A stretch of DNA of 64,000 nt from Mollicutes bacterium (GTDB lineage: Bacteria > Bacillota_I > Bacilli_A > RF39 > UBA660). The first letter of the stretch is position 1. The number at the start of each line of letters is the position of its first letter. Shown in pieces: positions 36,244 through 44,903 of the stretch. The notes under the pieces were generated by a model that worked only from the letters and a program-made list of their open reading frames with translations, was not told the origin of the DNA and did not search any database. The DNA lies in contig SFOJ01000003.1 in assembly GCA_004552445.1 (NCBI GenBank), forward strand, positions 39,087 to 103,086, read 5' to 3'. Position numbers and translations under genes: made by a program.

Positions 36244-37563
36244 TCATAAATGTAAATTATTTTTAATAAGTTGATTTAATTCAACAGCATATTCCATAGG
36301 AAGTTCACTTCTAAATCTATCTAAAAATCCAAGTACTATTAATTCAGTTGCTTTTTCTTCACTAAGTCCTCTACTCATTAAATAAAATAATACTTCATCA
36401 CTTATCTTAGAAACTGTAGCTTCATGTTCAATATTTGATGTAATGTTGTTGCAAGTATTAACTGGTATAGTATCACTCTTTGAAATTTCATCTAATATCA
36501 ATGTATCACATTTAACCATTGCTTCACTATTTTCTGCAGTTTTCTTTATATCAACTTTACCTCTATATGTAGAGTTTCCGCCATTACTAGCTATACTCTT
36601 AGATACAATATTACTCTTAGTATTACGCCCTATATGTATCATACGAGCTCCAGTATCTTGTATTTGTCCTTCTTTAGCAACACCAATAGTAATACAAGTG
36701 CCACTTGAATTATCACCTTTAAGAACACAACATGGATACTTCATGGTAACTCTAGAACCAATATTACCATCAATCCATTCCATTAGTCCACCTTCATCTA
36801 CTAAAGCTCTTTTAGTAACTAAATTATATACATTAGTAGCCCAATTTTGAATAGTTGAATATCTACATTTACTATTTTTACCAACATATATTTCTACTAC
36901 TGCAGCATGCAATGAAGATTCACTATAAGTAGGAGCTGTACACCCTTCAACATAATGAAGACTTGAGTTGTCATCTACTATTATTAAAGTTCTTTCAAAC
37001 TGACCCATATTCTTACTATTAATTCTAAAATAACTTTGAAGAGGTCTATCCAAATGAGTATTCTTTGGTATATAAATAAAACTACCACCACTAAATACAG
37101 CACTATTTAAAGCAGCAAATTTATTCTCATTCATATTTACTATTTTACCAAAATATTTTTCCACTAAATCTTTATGATTTTTAATAGCATTCTCTATAGA
37201 TGTAAATATAACATTCTTACTTTCAAGTTCTTCTAACATGTTATGATAAATTACTTCACTTTCATATTGTACACCCATACCACCCAAATGTTTTTCACTC
37301 TCAAGTACACCAAGTCCATCAAGTTCATCAACTACAGGCTTAAGTACATTATTCCAGTCATTTTCTATTTTTTTATCTACTTCATTACTTTTATAATAAA
37401 TTATATTATCATAATCTAAATTAACATTTGGACCAAAAGATGGATTTTTCTGTTTCATAAAACTTTCATATCCTTTAAGTCTAAAATCTTGAATCCACTT
37501 ATCTTCTTTTTTTATATTAGAAATCTTAAGTATATTTTCTTTTGTTAAACCTACTATTTCCAT
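36244..37563 (-). CDS. sufB: Fe-S cluster assembly scaffold SufB
   Basis: 439 residues, slightly shorter than the usual 465. Contains GLGVLESEKHLGGMGVQYESE, LDRPLQSYFRIN, VEGCTAPTYSE, the beta-helix core with STIQNWATNVYNLVTKRA and the C-terminal LMSRGLSEEKA. SufB with SufC and SufD forms the SufBC2D complex on which clusters are built. Last gene of csoR-sufC-sufD-sufS-sufU-sufB. In Suf-only Gram-positives this is the main Fe-S pathway. Confidence 0.95.
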   Translation of the reverse strand: MEIVGLTKENILKISNIKKEDKWIQDFRLKGYESFMKQKNPSFGPNVNLDYDNIIYYKSNEVDKKIENDWNNVLKPVVDELDGLGVLESEKHLGGMGVQYESEVIYHNMLEELESKNVIFTSIENAIKNHKDLVEKYFGKIVNMNENKFAALNSAVFSGGSFIYIPKNTHLDRPLQSYFRINSKNMGQFERTLIIVDDNSSLHYVEGCTAPTYSESSLHAAVVEIYVGKNSKCRYSTIQNWATNVYNLVTKRALVDEGGLMEWIDGNIGSRVTMKYPCCVLKGDNSSGTCITIGVAKEGQIQDTGARMIHIGRNTKSNIVSKSIASNGGNSTYRGKVDIKKTAENSEAMVKCDTLILDEISKSDTIPVNTCNNITSNIEHEATVSKISDEVLFYLMSRGLSEEKATELIVLGFLDRFRSELPMEYAVELNQLIKNNLHL

Positions 37564-37577
37564 ACATTCTCTTCTTT

Positions 37578-38006
37578 CTATTTTTCTTCGTATATTTTAA
37601 TTATATTAATAATTGCTTTACTTGGAAGTAATGCGCAATTCTTTCGATTAGGTTGTAAGTATATTTCATCATATACATTAAGTTCACCAAGTAATTCTTT
37701 ATCATATTCTTTCTCATTAATCATATTTTGATAATTAGTTATTATTTCTTCTGCTTCATTTATTGTTTTACCAATTATTTTTTTTATCATTATACTAACA
37801 GCAGAAGTACATATTGCACAAGCTTCTCCATCAAATCTAGCATCCACTATTTTATTATCTACTATTTTAAGCATTAAATCTATATTATCAATACATGAAT
37901 CACTATTAGTATTTTTAAGAATATATGTTTTATCATCAATAAGTCCCCTATTAACAGGATTTTGATAATTATCTAGTATAATCTCCCTTTTAATTTCTTT
38001 ATTCAT
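37578..38006 (-). CDS. sufU: SufU sulfur/zinc-binding partner of SufS
   Basis: 142 residues, normal SufU size. IscU-fold with the three zinc-ligand Cys positions visible: DSCIDN region, EACAICTSAVSIM and RKNCALLPSKA; SufU proteins typically show GxGCxIS around the second, here GEACAIC. SufU accepts persulfide from SufS. GGTGAT ribosome site; lies immediately downstream of sufS (one base between). Confidence 0.92.
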   Translation of the reverse strand: MNKEIKREIILDNYQNPVNRGLIDDKTYILKNTNSDSCIDNIDLMLKIVDNKIVDARFDGEACAICTSAVSIMIKKIIGKTINEAEEIITNYQNMINEKEYDKELLGELNVYDEIYLQPNRKNCALLPSKAIINIIKIYEEK

Positions 38007-39203
38007 TTATATCACCACATCATATAATTTATCACTATTTTTAAGTGCTTCTACTAACTTATCTATTTCTTCAAATGTATTATAAATATAAAAACTAATT
38101 CTACAAGTATTCTTAATACCTATTTCATCTTTTAATATTTTAGCACAATGATTTCCTGCTCTAATAGCTATACCATATGTATTTAAATAAATAGATGTAT
38201 CTTGAGCAAAAACATCCTTTATATTAAATGTCACTATACCACTTTCAGTATGTTTGTTATATATAATTATATTATCCATATTTTGTATCTTAGATATTAA
38301 ATACTTTTTAAGCTCTAATTCATGTTTATGAATATTATCAACACCAATACTAGTTACATAATTAATTGCTTCTTTAAGACCTATTACTTCAGCTATAGGA
38401 GGTGTTCCTGCTTCAAGGTTAATTGGATAATTTTTTAATATATATGATTTATCACTATCAAAACTTTCATTCATTCCTCCACCATATTTAAGAGGCACTA
38501 AATCTTTTAAATACTCATTTTTTCCATATAAAACCCCTACTCCAGTAGGACCACACATTTTATGACCACTAAATGCTAAAAATGAAATATTACTTTTTAT
38601 AACATCTATATTAATATGAGATACACTTTGTGCAGCATCAACAACAAAATATAAATTATTATCTTTAGCTATCTTACCAATACATTCTATATCACGTATA
38701 TCCCCTATTACATTAGATACGTGGGCTATACTAATTACTTTAGTATTCTTATTTATAGATTTTTTAACATTTTCTAAAGTAACTTCATAATTTTCATTAA
38801 GTGGTATATATTTTATAGTACATTTACCCATTTTTTCCAATACAAACCAAGGAAGAACATTAGATGCATGCTCACTCTTAGTAATTAATACTTCATCATC
38901 TTTATTTAATATATTTTTAAAGTATCCAAATACTATAGTATTTAATGAATCGGTTGTTCCACTAGTAAATACTATTTCTTCCATTGATTTAGCATGAATA
39001 AAATTCTTTACAACTTCTCTTGCTTCATCATACTCTTTATTAGTACGAATAGCATTATTATAATCACCTCTATGTATATTAGAAGTATATTTACTATAAT
39101 ATTCCATCATTTTATCAATAACACATTTAGGTTTTAATGAAGTAGCACTATTATCAAAATATATTAAATTATTATCTATTGCTGGAAAATCATCTCTATT
39201 CAT
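38007..39203 (-). CDS. sufS: Cysteine desulfurase SufS
   Basis: 398 residues. PLP enzyme with the Schiff-base Lys in FSGHKMCGPTGVGVLYG, the VVDAAQSVSH Asp/His block, and the catalytic Cys in AIRAGNHCAKIL. It strips sulfur from L-cysteine and passes it to SufU. Group II desulfurase pattern. AGGTGA before the ATG. Confidence 0.96.
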   Translation of the reverse strand: MNRDDFPAIDNNLIYFDNSATSLKPKCVIDKMMEYYSKYTSNIHRGDYNNAIRTNKEYDEAREVVKNFIHAKSMEEIVFTSGTTDSLNTIVFGYFKNILNKDDEVLITKSEHASNVLPWFVLEKMGKCTIKYIPLNENYEVTLENVKKSINKNTKVISIAHVSNVIGDIRDIECIGKIAKDNNLYFVVDAAQSVSHINIDVIKSNISFLAFSGHKMCGPTGVGVLYGKNEYLKDLVPLKYGGGMNESFDSDKSYILKNYPINLEAGTPPIAEVIGLKEAINYVTSIGVDNIHKHELELKKYLISKIQNMDNIIIYNKHTESGIVTFNIKDVFAQDTSIYLNTYGIAIRAGNHCAKILKDEIGIKNTCRISFYIYNTFEEIDKLVEALKNSDKLYDVVI

Positions 39204-39211
39204 AACTCACC

Positions 39212-39817
39212 TCAAATCTTATTTATTTCTTTTTCTAATTTTTCTATTAGCTCAGTATTATCACAACCATTTACTAAGAAACTCTTAATTAATAAGTCAT
39301 AACTTACTTTTTCACTAATACCTCTACTCATTAAATAAAAAAGTATTTCATCTTTGAATTTACCAATATATGCCGAATGAGAACTAATAACATCATAATT
39401 ATCTATTAATAATTTTGGAAGTATAGTACTTTTACCATCACTAATATTAAGTATTTGATTCTTTTGATTACATTCACATTTATCACTTTTATTTAGAACA
39501 TTACCAGTTATATCAAAATCAAGTTTATTATCAAACACATTTATTCCATGATTATATATATTACTTATAGTTTTGCTATTATTATGATTAACATCTATTT
39601 TATATTTATGATCATCATAATTAATAGTACTATAATGATACTCTACGCTTGCGTTTTCTCCATTTAAATTAATTATTATATTATTATCTATATTTATTCC
39701 ATATTGATACACAACTAATTTAGAATTTTCACTTACATTATAAATTACATCTTGATTAGTTGTATCAAAATCATAAAATACTTTTTCCCTTTCTTTAACA
39801 TCTATAATTCTATTCAT
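39212..39817 (-). CDS. sufD: Short SufD-like Fe-S assembly protein
   Basis: 201 residues from ATG 39817, one base after the sufC stop and after AGAGGAT. Typical SufD is about 430 residues; this protein keeps a reduced beta-helix core and the C-terminal block SSHSAYIGKFKDEILFYLMSRGIS with the conserved His, but lacks most of the N-terminal domain. Asn- and Asp-rich. It probably still pairs with SufB, since the C-terminal part forms the interface, but this is inference. I see no frameshift or leftover of a longer gene. Confidence 0.8.
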   Translation of the reverse strand: MNRIIDVKEREKVFYDFDTTNQDVIYNVSENSKLVVYQYGINIDNNIIINLNGENASVEYHYSTINYDDHKYKIDVNHNNSKTISNIYNHGINVFDNKLDFDITGNVLNKSDKCECNQKNQILNISDGKSTILPKLLIDNYDVISSHSAYIGKFKDEILFYLMSRGISEKVSYDLLIKSFLVNGCDNTELIEKLEKEINKI

Positions 39818-39818
39818 A

Positions 39819-40556
39819 TTATCCTCTTTCATGATATCCATGTTTCTCTGTGTCAAATGCTAAATCCATGTTACCAGTTTTAACTATTTTACCATTATTC
39901 ATAATATGAACATAATCAGGTTTAATATATTCAAGTATTCTAGGATAGTGAGTTATTATTAATATAGATGTATTTTTATTTTCTTCTCTATATTTATTAA
40001 TATTTTCACATACTATTCTAAGACTATCTACATCTAATCCACTATCTATTTCATCAAGTATTATAAATTTAGGTTTTAGCATCTTTATTTGTAGCACTTC
40101 ATTTTTTTTCTTTTCACCACCACTAAATCCTTTATTCAAGTGACGATATAACATATCTTTATCAAATTCTAAATCTTCTATAGACTTATTTACTTCATCA
40201 AGAAATTTAAAATAATCAATATTTTCACCAGTTATTTCACGATTAGCTGTTTTTAAAAACTCACTATTAGTAACACCATCTACAACTGTAGGATCTTGCA
40301 TAGCCAAAAAAATTCCTTTTTTAGCTCTTTCATTCACTGGTAAATTATTTAGAAGATCTCCATTAAATAGAATATCACCGCCTATAAGTTCATATTTATA
40401 GTTACCCATTATTACCTTTGATAAAGTACTTTTACCAGTACCATTAGGTCCCATTATTGCATGTACTTCTCCATCATTAATATTAAGAGAAAGACCATTT
40501 AATATTTGTTTATCTGAATCTTTAACTTTAACACTTATATTTTTAATTTCTAGCAT
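39819..40556 (-). CDS. sufC: Fe-S assembly ATPase SufC
   Basis: 245 residues. Walker A GPNGTGKST, signature GFSGGEKKKNEVLQ, Walker B KFIILDEIDSGLDVD and H-loop ITHYPRIL, the ABC-type signature set of SufC. Works as the soluble ATPase of the SufBCD complex. AGAGGTG before the ATG. First biosynthetic gene of the suf operon, nine bases after the csoR-like gene. Confidence 0.96.
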   Translation of the reverse strand: MLEIKNISVKVKDSDKQILNGLSLNINDGEVHAIMGPNGTGKSTLSKVIMGNYKYELIGGDILFNGDLLNNLPVNERAKKGIFLAMQDPTVVDGVTNSEFLKTANREITGENIDYFKFLDEVNKSIEDLEFDKDMLYRHLNKGFSGGEKKKNEVLQIKMLKPKFIILDEIDSGLDVDSLRIVCENINKYREENKNTSILIITHYPRILEYIKPDYVHIMNNGKIVKTGNMDLAFDTEKHGYHERG

Positions 40557-40565
40557 ATTACACCT

Positions 40566-40874
40566 CTAATATAATTTTTTAAATAAATCCATGGCTTCAT
40601 CTATAGCTTTATTTTCACCCTTTAATATTTTTTTAGTAACACAAGTTTCTAAATGACTTTTAAGAAGTGTATTACCAAAACTTTGTAATGATTTAGTTAT
40701 TGCTGATACTTGAATTAAAACATCTTCACACTTACGTTCACTTTCAAGCATTTGTCTAACACCTTTAATTTGTCCTTCTATAACATTAAGTCTTTTTATT
40801 AAATCCTGAGTTTCTTTTTCTGTTCTATGAAAAGAATTCATACACATACCACAATTCTTACATTCTTCTCTCAT
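40566..40874 (-). CDS. CsoR/RcnR-family metal- or persulfide-sensing repressor
   Basis: 102 residues. Four-helix DUF156 fold: RLNVIEGQIKGVRQMLESE, then the ligand set Cys in RKCEDVLIQ and His/Cys in LKSHLETCV, the C-H-C triad of CsoR-type copper sensors and close to CstR (persulfide, Cys-Cys). An N-terminal extension adds CKNCGMC, an extra Cys cluster not in classical CsoR. First gene of the suf operon, with a palindromic operator in the promoter spacer, so it most likely represses itself and suf. Signal (copper, other metal or sulfur species) is unclear. Confidence 0.9.
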   Translation of the reverse strand: MREECKNCGMCMNSFHRTEKETQDLIKRLNVIEGQIKGVRQMLESERKCEDVLIQVSAITKSLQSFGNTLLKSHLETCVTKKILKGENKAIDEAMDLFKKLY

Positions 40875-40890
40875 TTAAATCACCAAAATT

Positions 40891-40919
40891 ATTATACACC
40901 CTAGGGGGGTATATGTAAA
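40891..40919 (-). promoter_or_regulatory. suf operon promoter with CsoR-type operator in the spacer
   Basis: Minus strand TTTACA (40919-40914), 17 bases, TATAAT (40896-40891). The spacer holds TATACCCCCCTAGGGTGTATA (20-base core 40894-40913), a G/C-tract inverted repeat like the operators of CsoR-family repressors. A bound repressor would cover the region between -35 and -10. Ribosome site GGTGA follows. Confidence 0.8.
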
Positions 40920-40930
40920 TAACAAATTAA

Positions 40931-40948
40931 AAGACTATTTCTAGTCTT
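40931..40948 (-). terminator. Weak terminator after the restriction endonuclease gene
   Basis: Seven-bp arms AAGACTA/TAGTCTT with TTTC loop; the following minus-strand sequence is TTAATTTG, so the T-tract is imperfect. Confidence 0.5.
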
Positions 40949-40950
40949 AT

Positions 40951-41811
40951 TTATTTTATTATTTTATCCAATATTCCATTTTCTAAATCATTAATATTAT
41001 ATAATGTTTCAAGTTCGTTAAATGTTTCTTCTAAATTCTTTCTAGCATTCTTCCATCCAGTACCATCAGTAAACCATATAAACGTTAATCCATTAACTTT
41101 TTTTGCTTCTTCAGCTAACATTTTATAACTTCTAGCAGTTTCATTTAATTTAGAACCTTGACTTGAATAAAAATTAGTTTCAATTACATACACCTGATTA
41201 TCAGTTTTAATTACAAAATCAAATCTTTTAGTAGAAACATTATTACCACTTATACTAGAAAGATCTAAATTCCATTTATTTTCAATTTCAGATATATACA
41301 TTTCCTTATAATATTCTTTTATACCAGCTTTTCTAATATAACTTTCTACTAAATTTTCCATTAGATGGCCACCACGATTTTTACGCCCATTAGAATCAAG
41401 ACCAACTTCAATACCCAATACATAATCGTAAAGATTATTTATAATATGATTTTGCAATAGATCAAATAATCCACTTTCCTTCATAAATCTAACATAATCA
41501 TCAATAGAATAAACCATTTTATTAAATTTAAACAAGTATTCTTTTAACTCATCTTTAATAAATATTTCATTTGATCTAACTGCTAATAAAACAGGAATAC
41601 ACTCTAATGTTTCAGGATATTTAACTATTATATTTTTAAATTCATTTTCAATATCATTACTGCCGATCAATGAATTTAAAATATTTAATTCCACTTTAAT
41701 TTTATCTATATTTCTATAAATCTTTTTAAAATCAACATAATAAGTATAATCAGATATGCTTGATTTAAATTTACTTAACCATTCATTAAAATTTCTTTTT
41801 ATATTATTCAC
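40951..41811 (-). CDS. DpnII/MboI-type GATC restriction endonuclease
   Basis: 286 residues from a GTG that overlaps the dpnA stop by eight bases. The C-terminal half has the DpnII-family core: ENLVESYIRKAG, KRFDFVIKTDNQVYVIETNFYSSQGSKLNE, in which Asp and Glu-x-Asn form the PD-(D/E)xK-type site, then RSYKMLAEE and LTFIWFTDG. These proteins cut unmethylated GATC. No frame damage seen. Transcribed with the methylase genes dpnM and dpnA upstream. Confidence 0.88.
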   Translation of the reverse strand: MNNIKRNFNEWLSKFKSSISDYTYYVDFKKIYRNIDKIKVELNILNSLIGSNDIENEFKNIIVKYPETLECIPVLLAVRSNEIFIKDELKEYLFKFNKMVYSIDDYVRFMKESGLFDLLQNHIINNLYDYVLGIEVGLDSNGRKNRGGHLMENLVESYIRKAGIKEYYKEMYISEIENKWNLDLSSISGNNVSTKRFDFVIKTDNQVYVIETNFYSSQGSKLNETARSYKMLAEEAKKVNGLTFIWFTDGTGWKNARKNLEETFNELETLYNINDLENGILDKIIK

Positions 41812-42528
41812 CTTCTTTTCTTCTTATTGTTAAATCTAAATATTCTTTTTCTTTCTCTATACCAATATATTTTCTATTCAATTTTGAAGCTACTATACCT
41901 GTAGTTCCACTGCCATTGAAAGGGTCTAAAATAATATCATTTTCATCAGTAGATGATAATATTATTCTTTCCAATAAAGCAACGGGTTTCTGCGTAGGAT
42001 GTTTGCCATATTTCTTTTCACTTTATTATCATTTAATTCTCTCATCAATTTATAATTAAATTTATGCTTTTCCTTCACATTATCTTTCATCGCCCACAAT
42101 ATAGTTTCAGTTGAATGAACAAAGCATCTACAACTAATATTAGGTGGAGGATTTATCTTTTTCCAAGTAATGTTATTTATTATTTTAAAACCTTCTTCTT
42201 CCAATGCAACACCAATGGAATAGATGTTATGCATAGTACCACTTATCCATATAGTTCCATTATCTTTTAAAATTCTTTTACACAACCTAATCCATTTTTT
42301 ATTGAAATTATGTTTTTCCTTGATAGATATTTTTTTATCCCAATTACCTTTATTAACGATAACCATTTTTCCGCCACTACAAGTAATACCATCTCCAGAT
42401 AAAAAATAAGGAGGGTCTGCAAAAATCATATCAATGCTTTTAGACTTTATACTTTTTAATATTTCAAAAGTATCACCATGAAATAAAGTAAAATTATTAA
42501 CTTCATAATATGGTTTTACCTTATTCAT
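41804..42528 (-). pseudogene. dpnA: DpnA-like second adenine methyltransferase, internal deletion with frameshift
   Basis: Starts at ATG 42528 after AGGAGG. The frame carries FADPPYFLSGDG (motif IV), WIRLCKRILKDNGTIWISG, NNITWKKINPPPNISCR and STETILWAMK, as in DpnA. Shortly after LMRELNDNKV (about 42016-42022) the frame is lost and stops at 41962. In another frame the end continues as KYGKHPTQKPVALLERI, DPFNGSGTTG (SAM motif I) and EKEYLDL, stopping at 41804-41806 where it overlaps the endonuclease start. About 16 codons are missing compared with the family, and the frame is broken. SAM-binding motif I is out of frame, so activity is expected to be lost. DpnA methylates single-stranded DNA during transformation. 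Confidence 0.87.
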
Positions 42529-42542
42529 ATAATCCTCCTTAA

Positions 42543-43397
42543 CTACTTATCAAACTTTTCAGTAACATTATAATTAGTAATAATTACTTCTTCTACATAA
42601 CCACGTTTTTTACCATTAGCATTTATATTTCTCTTAGCTTCTATTACATCTATATTATAATTTTTATATAGTTCTTTAACTAAACTTGTATTATGATTAG
42701 AAAGCATTACATAAACTCCTCTATCAGCAAGTTCTTTATATACTCTAGCAAGTCTAACTTGTTCTTCTTTTCCAAATCCATCCTCAGTATAACTATTAAA
42801 TGTACTAGTATCAGAATCATATGGTGGATCAAAATATACAAAATCACCCTTTTTAGCATTCTTAACTGATTCTTCAAAATCAACACATAATATAGTTACA
42901 TCATTAATAGTAAGATAATTACTAACAGTTATTAAATTACTTCCTTCATAAGTATTAATTTTTATTTTCTTACCAAATGGTACATTAAATTGATTCTTAC
43001 TATTAACCCTATAAAGACCATTAAAGCATGCTTTATTTAGATAAATAGTTCTAGCTGCCTTAGTATAATCAGAAAGTCTATTATATGAACTTATACTTCT
43101 ATCTTTATTTCTAATTTCATAATAAAATTCTTCAGAATGTTCTTTTTCATAATGATTTAAAACACTACACATCTTTTTAAATTTATCTTCATCACATAAA
43201 CATCTATATACATTTATTAATTCAGCATTTGAATCATTAATAACAGCCTTCTTAGGTGATAGTTCAAATAGTAAAGCTCCTCCACCAACAAATGGTTCAT
43301 AATATGTATCAAACTTCTCAGGTAAATGTTTTTTTAATTTATCAATAATTTGTCTTTTGCCACCAGCCCATTTGACAAATGGTTTTCCTTTAATCAT
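42543..43397 (-). CDS. dpnM: DNA adenine methyltransferase, GATC-specific (DpnM/Dam family)
   Basis: 284 residues. Alpha-class order: motif I FVKWAGGKRQIIDKL, YYEPFVGGGALLFEL, and motif IV DFVYFDPPYDS late in the chain, with FNVPFGKK in the recognition part. Dam/DpnM enzymes methylate N6 of A in GATC and protect against the partner endonuclease. The gene appears intact, so the host would stay protected even though dpnA is broken. GAGAGG ribosome site. Confidence 0.94.
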   Translation of the reverse strand: MIKGKPFVKWAGGKRQIIDKLKKHLPEKFDTYYEPFVGGGALLFELSPKKAVINDSNAELINVYRCLCDEDKFKKMCSVLNHYEKEHSEEFYYEIRNKDRSISSYNRLSDYTKAARTIYLNKACFNGLYRVNSKNQFNVPFGKKIKINTYEGSNLITVSNYLTINDVTILCVDFEESVKNAKKGDFVYFDPPYDSDTSTFNSYTEDGFGKEEQVRLARVYKELADRGVYVMLSNHNTSLVKELYKNYNIDVIEAKRNINANGKKRGYVEEVIITNYNVTEKFDK

Positions 43398-43817
43398 AAT
43401 ACTGCCTCTCTTCTTAAGTACTAAAACAAGTATATCAAATTATTAATAAGATTTCCATTTAAACAAACAATACTCTCTTGAAATTATTTTTATTATAACC
43501 ACTTTTTACATAAAATGATGCTTATATAATAACTTTATAATAATTCAATCACCAGTGGCGACCATTGAAATATAGTCTTCAGCATTTATTTTCAAATAAG
43601 AAATTTTATTCTAAAACATTTATTTTTTCATTTATAGACCCTCCTATTATTATAGTTAGGCATAAACTATCAAAACACTTCTTTTATAATATTTTAAATG
43701 TTAGAACATAATAAAACCTAACTCACTAGTAGTTAGGTAACAAAACTCGTGGTACCTGACTCAGGGAATCAAGTACTTCATTAACAATAATATAACATAG
43801 TTTACTCACGAAGTAAA
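43398..43817. other. 420-bp non-coding stretch with hairpins and likely gene remnants
   Basis: No convincing gene. On the minus strand, in order: hairpin 43801-43817; hairpin 43752-43776 with eleven pairs including two G-U; then GGTACCACG; a terminator-like hairpin 43717-43737 followed by TTTT; then AGGAGGG with ATG 43631 that is closed after three codons (ATG AAA AAA TAA). Further on, TTG-started codons 16 long read KINAEDYISMVATGD. This looks like the leader and start region of a gene whose body was lost. A short ATP-like T-box half-motif (GGTACCACG) is present, but no Stem I. Confidence 0.5.
43717..43737 (-). terminator. Hairpin with T-tract in the non-coding stretch
   Basis: Arms CCTAACT/AGTTAGG with a 7-base loop, followed by TTTTATT on the minus strand. 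It probably ends transcription from the MBOAT/DHHW genes or was part of a leader attenuator. Confidence 0.6.
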
Positions 43818-44894
43818 TTATTTTAAACTATAACTATTATTTATAATAGAAGTATTATAAATAAATAGAACATCTTTATTATCAAAAACAATATAATTAT
43901 CAAGAATTTTTGGACTAATATATCTAGTATCAACTAAAGTAATACTTTTATATGATGAGACTAATAATGGAGCTAAACTACTACCAAAACTATCTCTAAA
44001 TATTATCAATTCCCTATCGTTATCAGTATCATTGTTATAAATTTTCACTAAAGGAGTACTTCCACCTAAATACATTTCATATTTATCATTACCTTTAAGT
44101 TTACTTTTATCATAAAAATCTATGTAACTATCCTTAACATAATCATATACTAAACTATTATTTATAGCGTCATTCTTAATAATATTTAAATCATCACTCT
44201 TACTACTTATAGGTATTCTAGATTTATATATTCCATCAAAAGTATCTACGTTTATAACTTCATAATTACTATAAAAATCATTATTCATACCACTAAGTAA
44301 TCTTAAAGCAACTTTATCAATCTTATTAATCATAAAATGACTATCAGTTTTATAATAATCATCCAATTCTAAATCATCAAACAATCTAATATATTTAAAA
44401 TTTAATTTATCATGCATATAATTTTCTAAATATTTATAATTAATTTTTAAATGTTTATCATTAATAAAATAATTCTTATCAGGTATTATTGAATAATAAA
44501 GATTACTTTTACTTAAATAATTATCTTTTATATAACTAATTTTATTTATTAAATTATCTACTGAATCCATATTTAATGGATATTCCATCTCTATAAAATT
44601 ATTATCTTTAATATATAAGTTATGATAACTATTTTTAATACTCAAATCCATTTTAGCTTTCAAAATCCTAAAATTATCTCTATATATAAATTGATCAGTA
44701 GTATACTTATCAATTTCATTAAAATATGTTCCATTAAACAAACTTTTTAAACTAAATTTAGGCATTAATGTAAGTTTACGTCTCTCACTTAATGATACTG
44801 AGACATCACTTTTAAAAACGTTTAAAATAAAGAATAATGAAAGTATTAATACAAATAATACACTAATAACTATATCTTTATATTTATTACACAT
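43818..44894 (-). CDS. DHHW/AlgJ-like extracytoplasmic protein, MBOAT partner
   Basis: 358 residues. One N-terminal membrane helix, then a mostly beta/alpha outside domain. LSERRKLTLMPKFSLKSLFNG and YTTDQFIYRDNF are typical of DHHW-motif proteins; the motif itself is TDSHFMINK (His Phe in place of His Trp), and the late block IIFRDSFGSSLAPLL carries the nucleophile Ser. Such proteins act with AlgI-like MBOAT to put O-acetyl groups on exported polysaccharide. It lies ten bases after the MBOAT gene. Confidence 0.8.
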   Translation of the reverse strand: MCNKYKDIVISVLFVLILSLFFILNVFKSDVSVSLSERRKLTLMPKFSLKSLFNGTYFNEIDKYTTDQFIYRDNFRILKAKMDLSIKNSYHNLYIKDNNFIEMEYPLNMDSVDNLINKISYIKDNYLSKSNLYYSIIPDKNYFINDKHLKINYKYLENYMHDKLNFKYIRLFDDLELDDYYKTDSHFMINKIDKVALRLLSGMNNDFYSNYEVINVDTFDGIYKSRIPISSKSDDLNIIKNDAINNSLVYDYVKDSYIDFYDKSKLKGNDKYEMYLGGSTPLVKIYNNDTDNDRELIIFRDSFGSSLAPLLVSSYKSITLVDTRYISPKILDNYIVFDNKDVLFIYNTSIINNSYSLK

Positions 44895-44903
44895 ATTTCC
44901 TCC

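Noticed and set aside
36443..36850. 135-codon plus-strand frame opposite sufB
   Set aside because: Antisense shadow; no ribosome site and no family resemblance.
43740..43776. Complete T-box riboswitch
   Set aside because: Only half of the core motif fits and there is no room for Stem I before the upstream gene's stop; the strong hairpin occupies that place instead.
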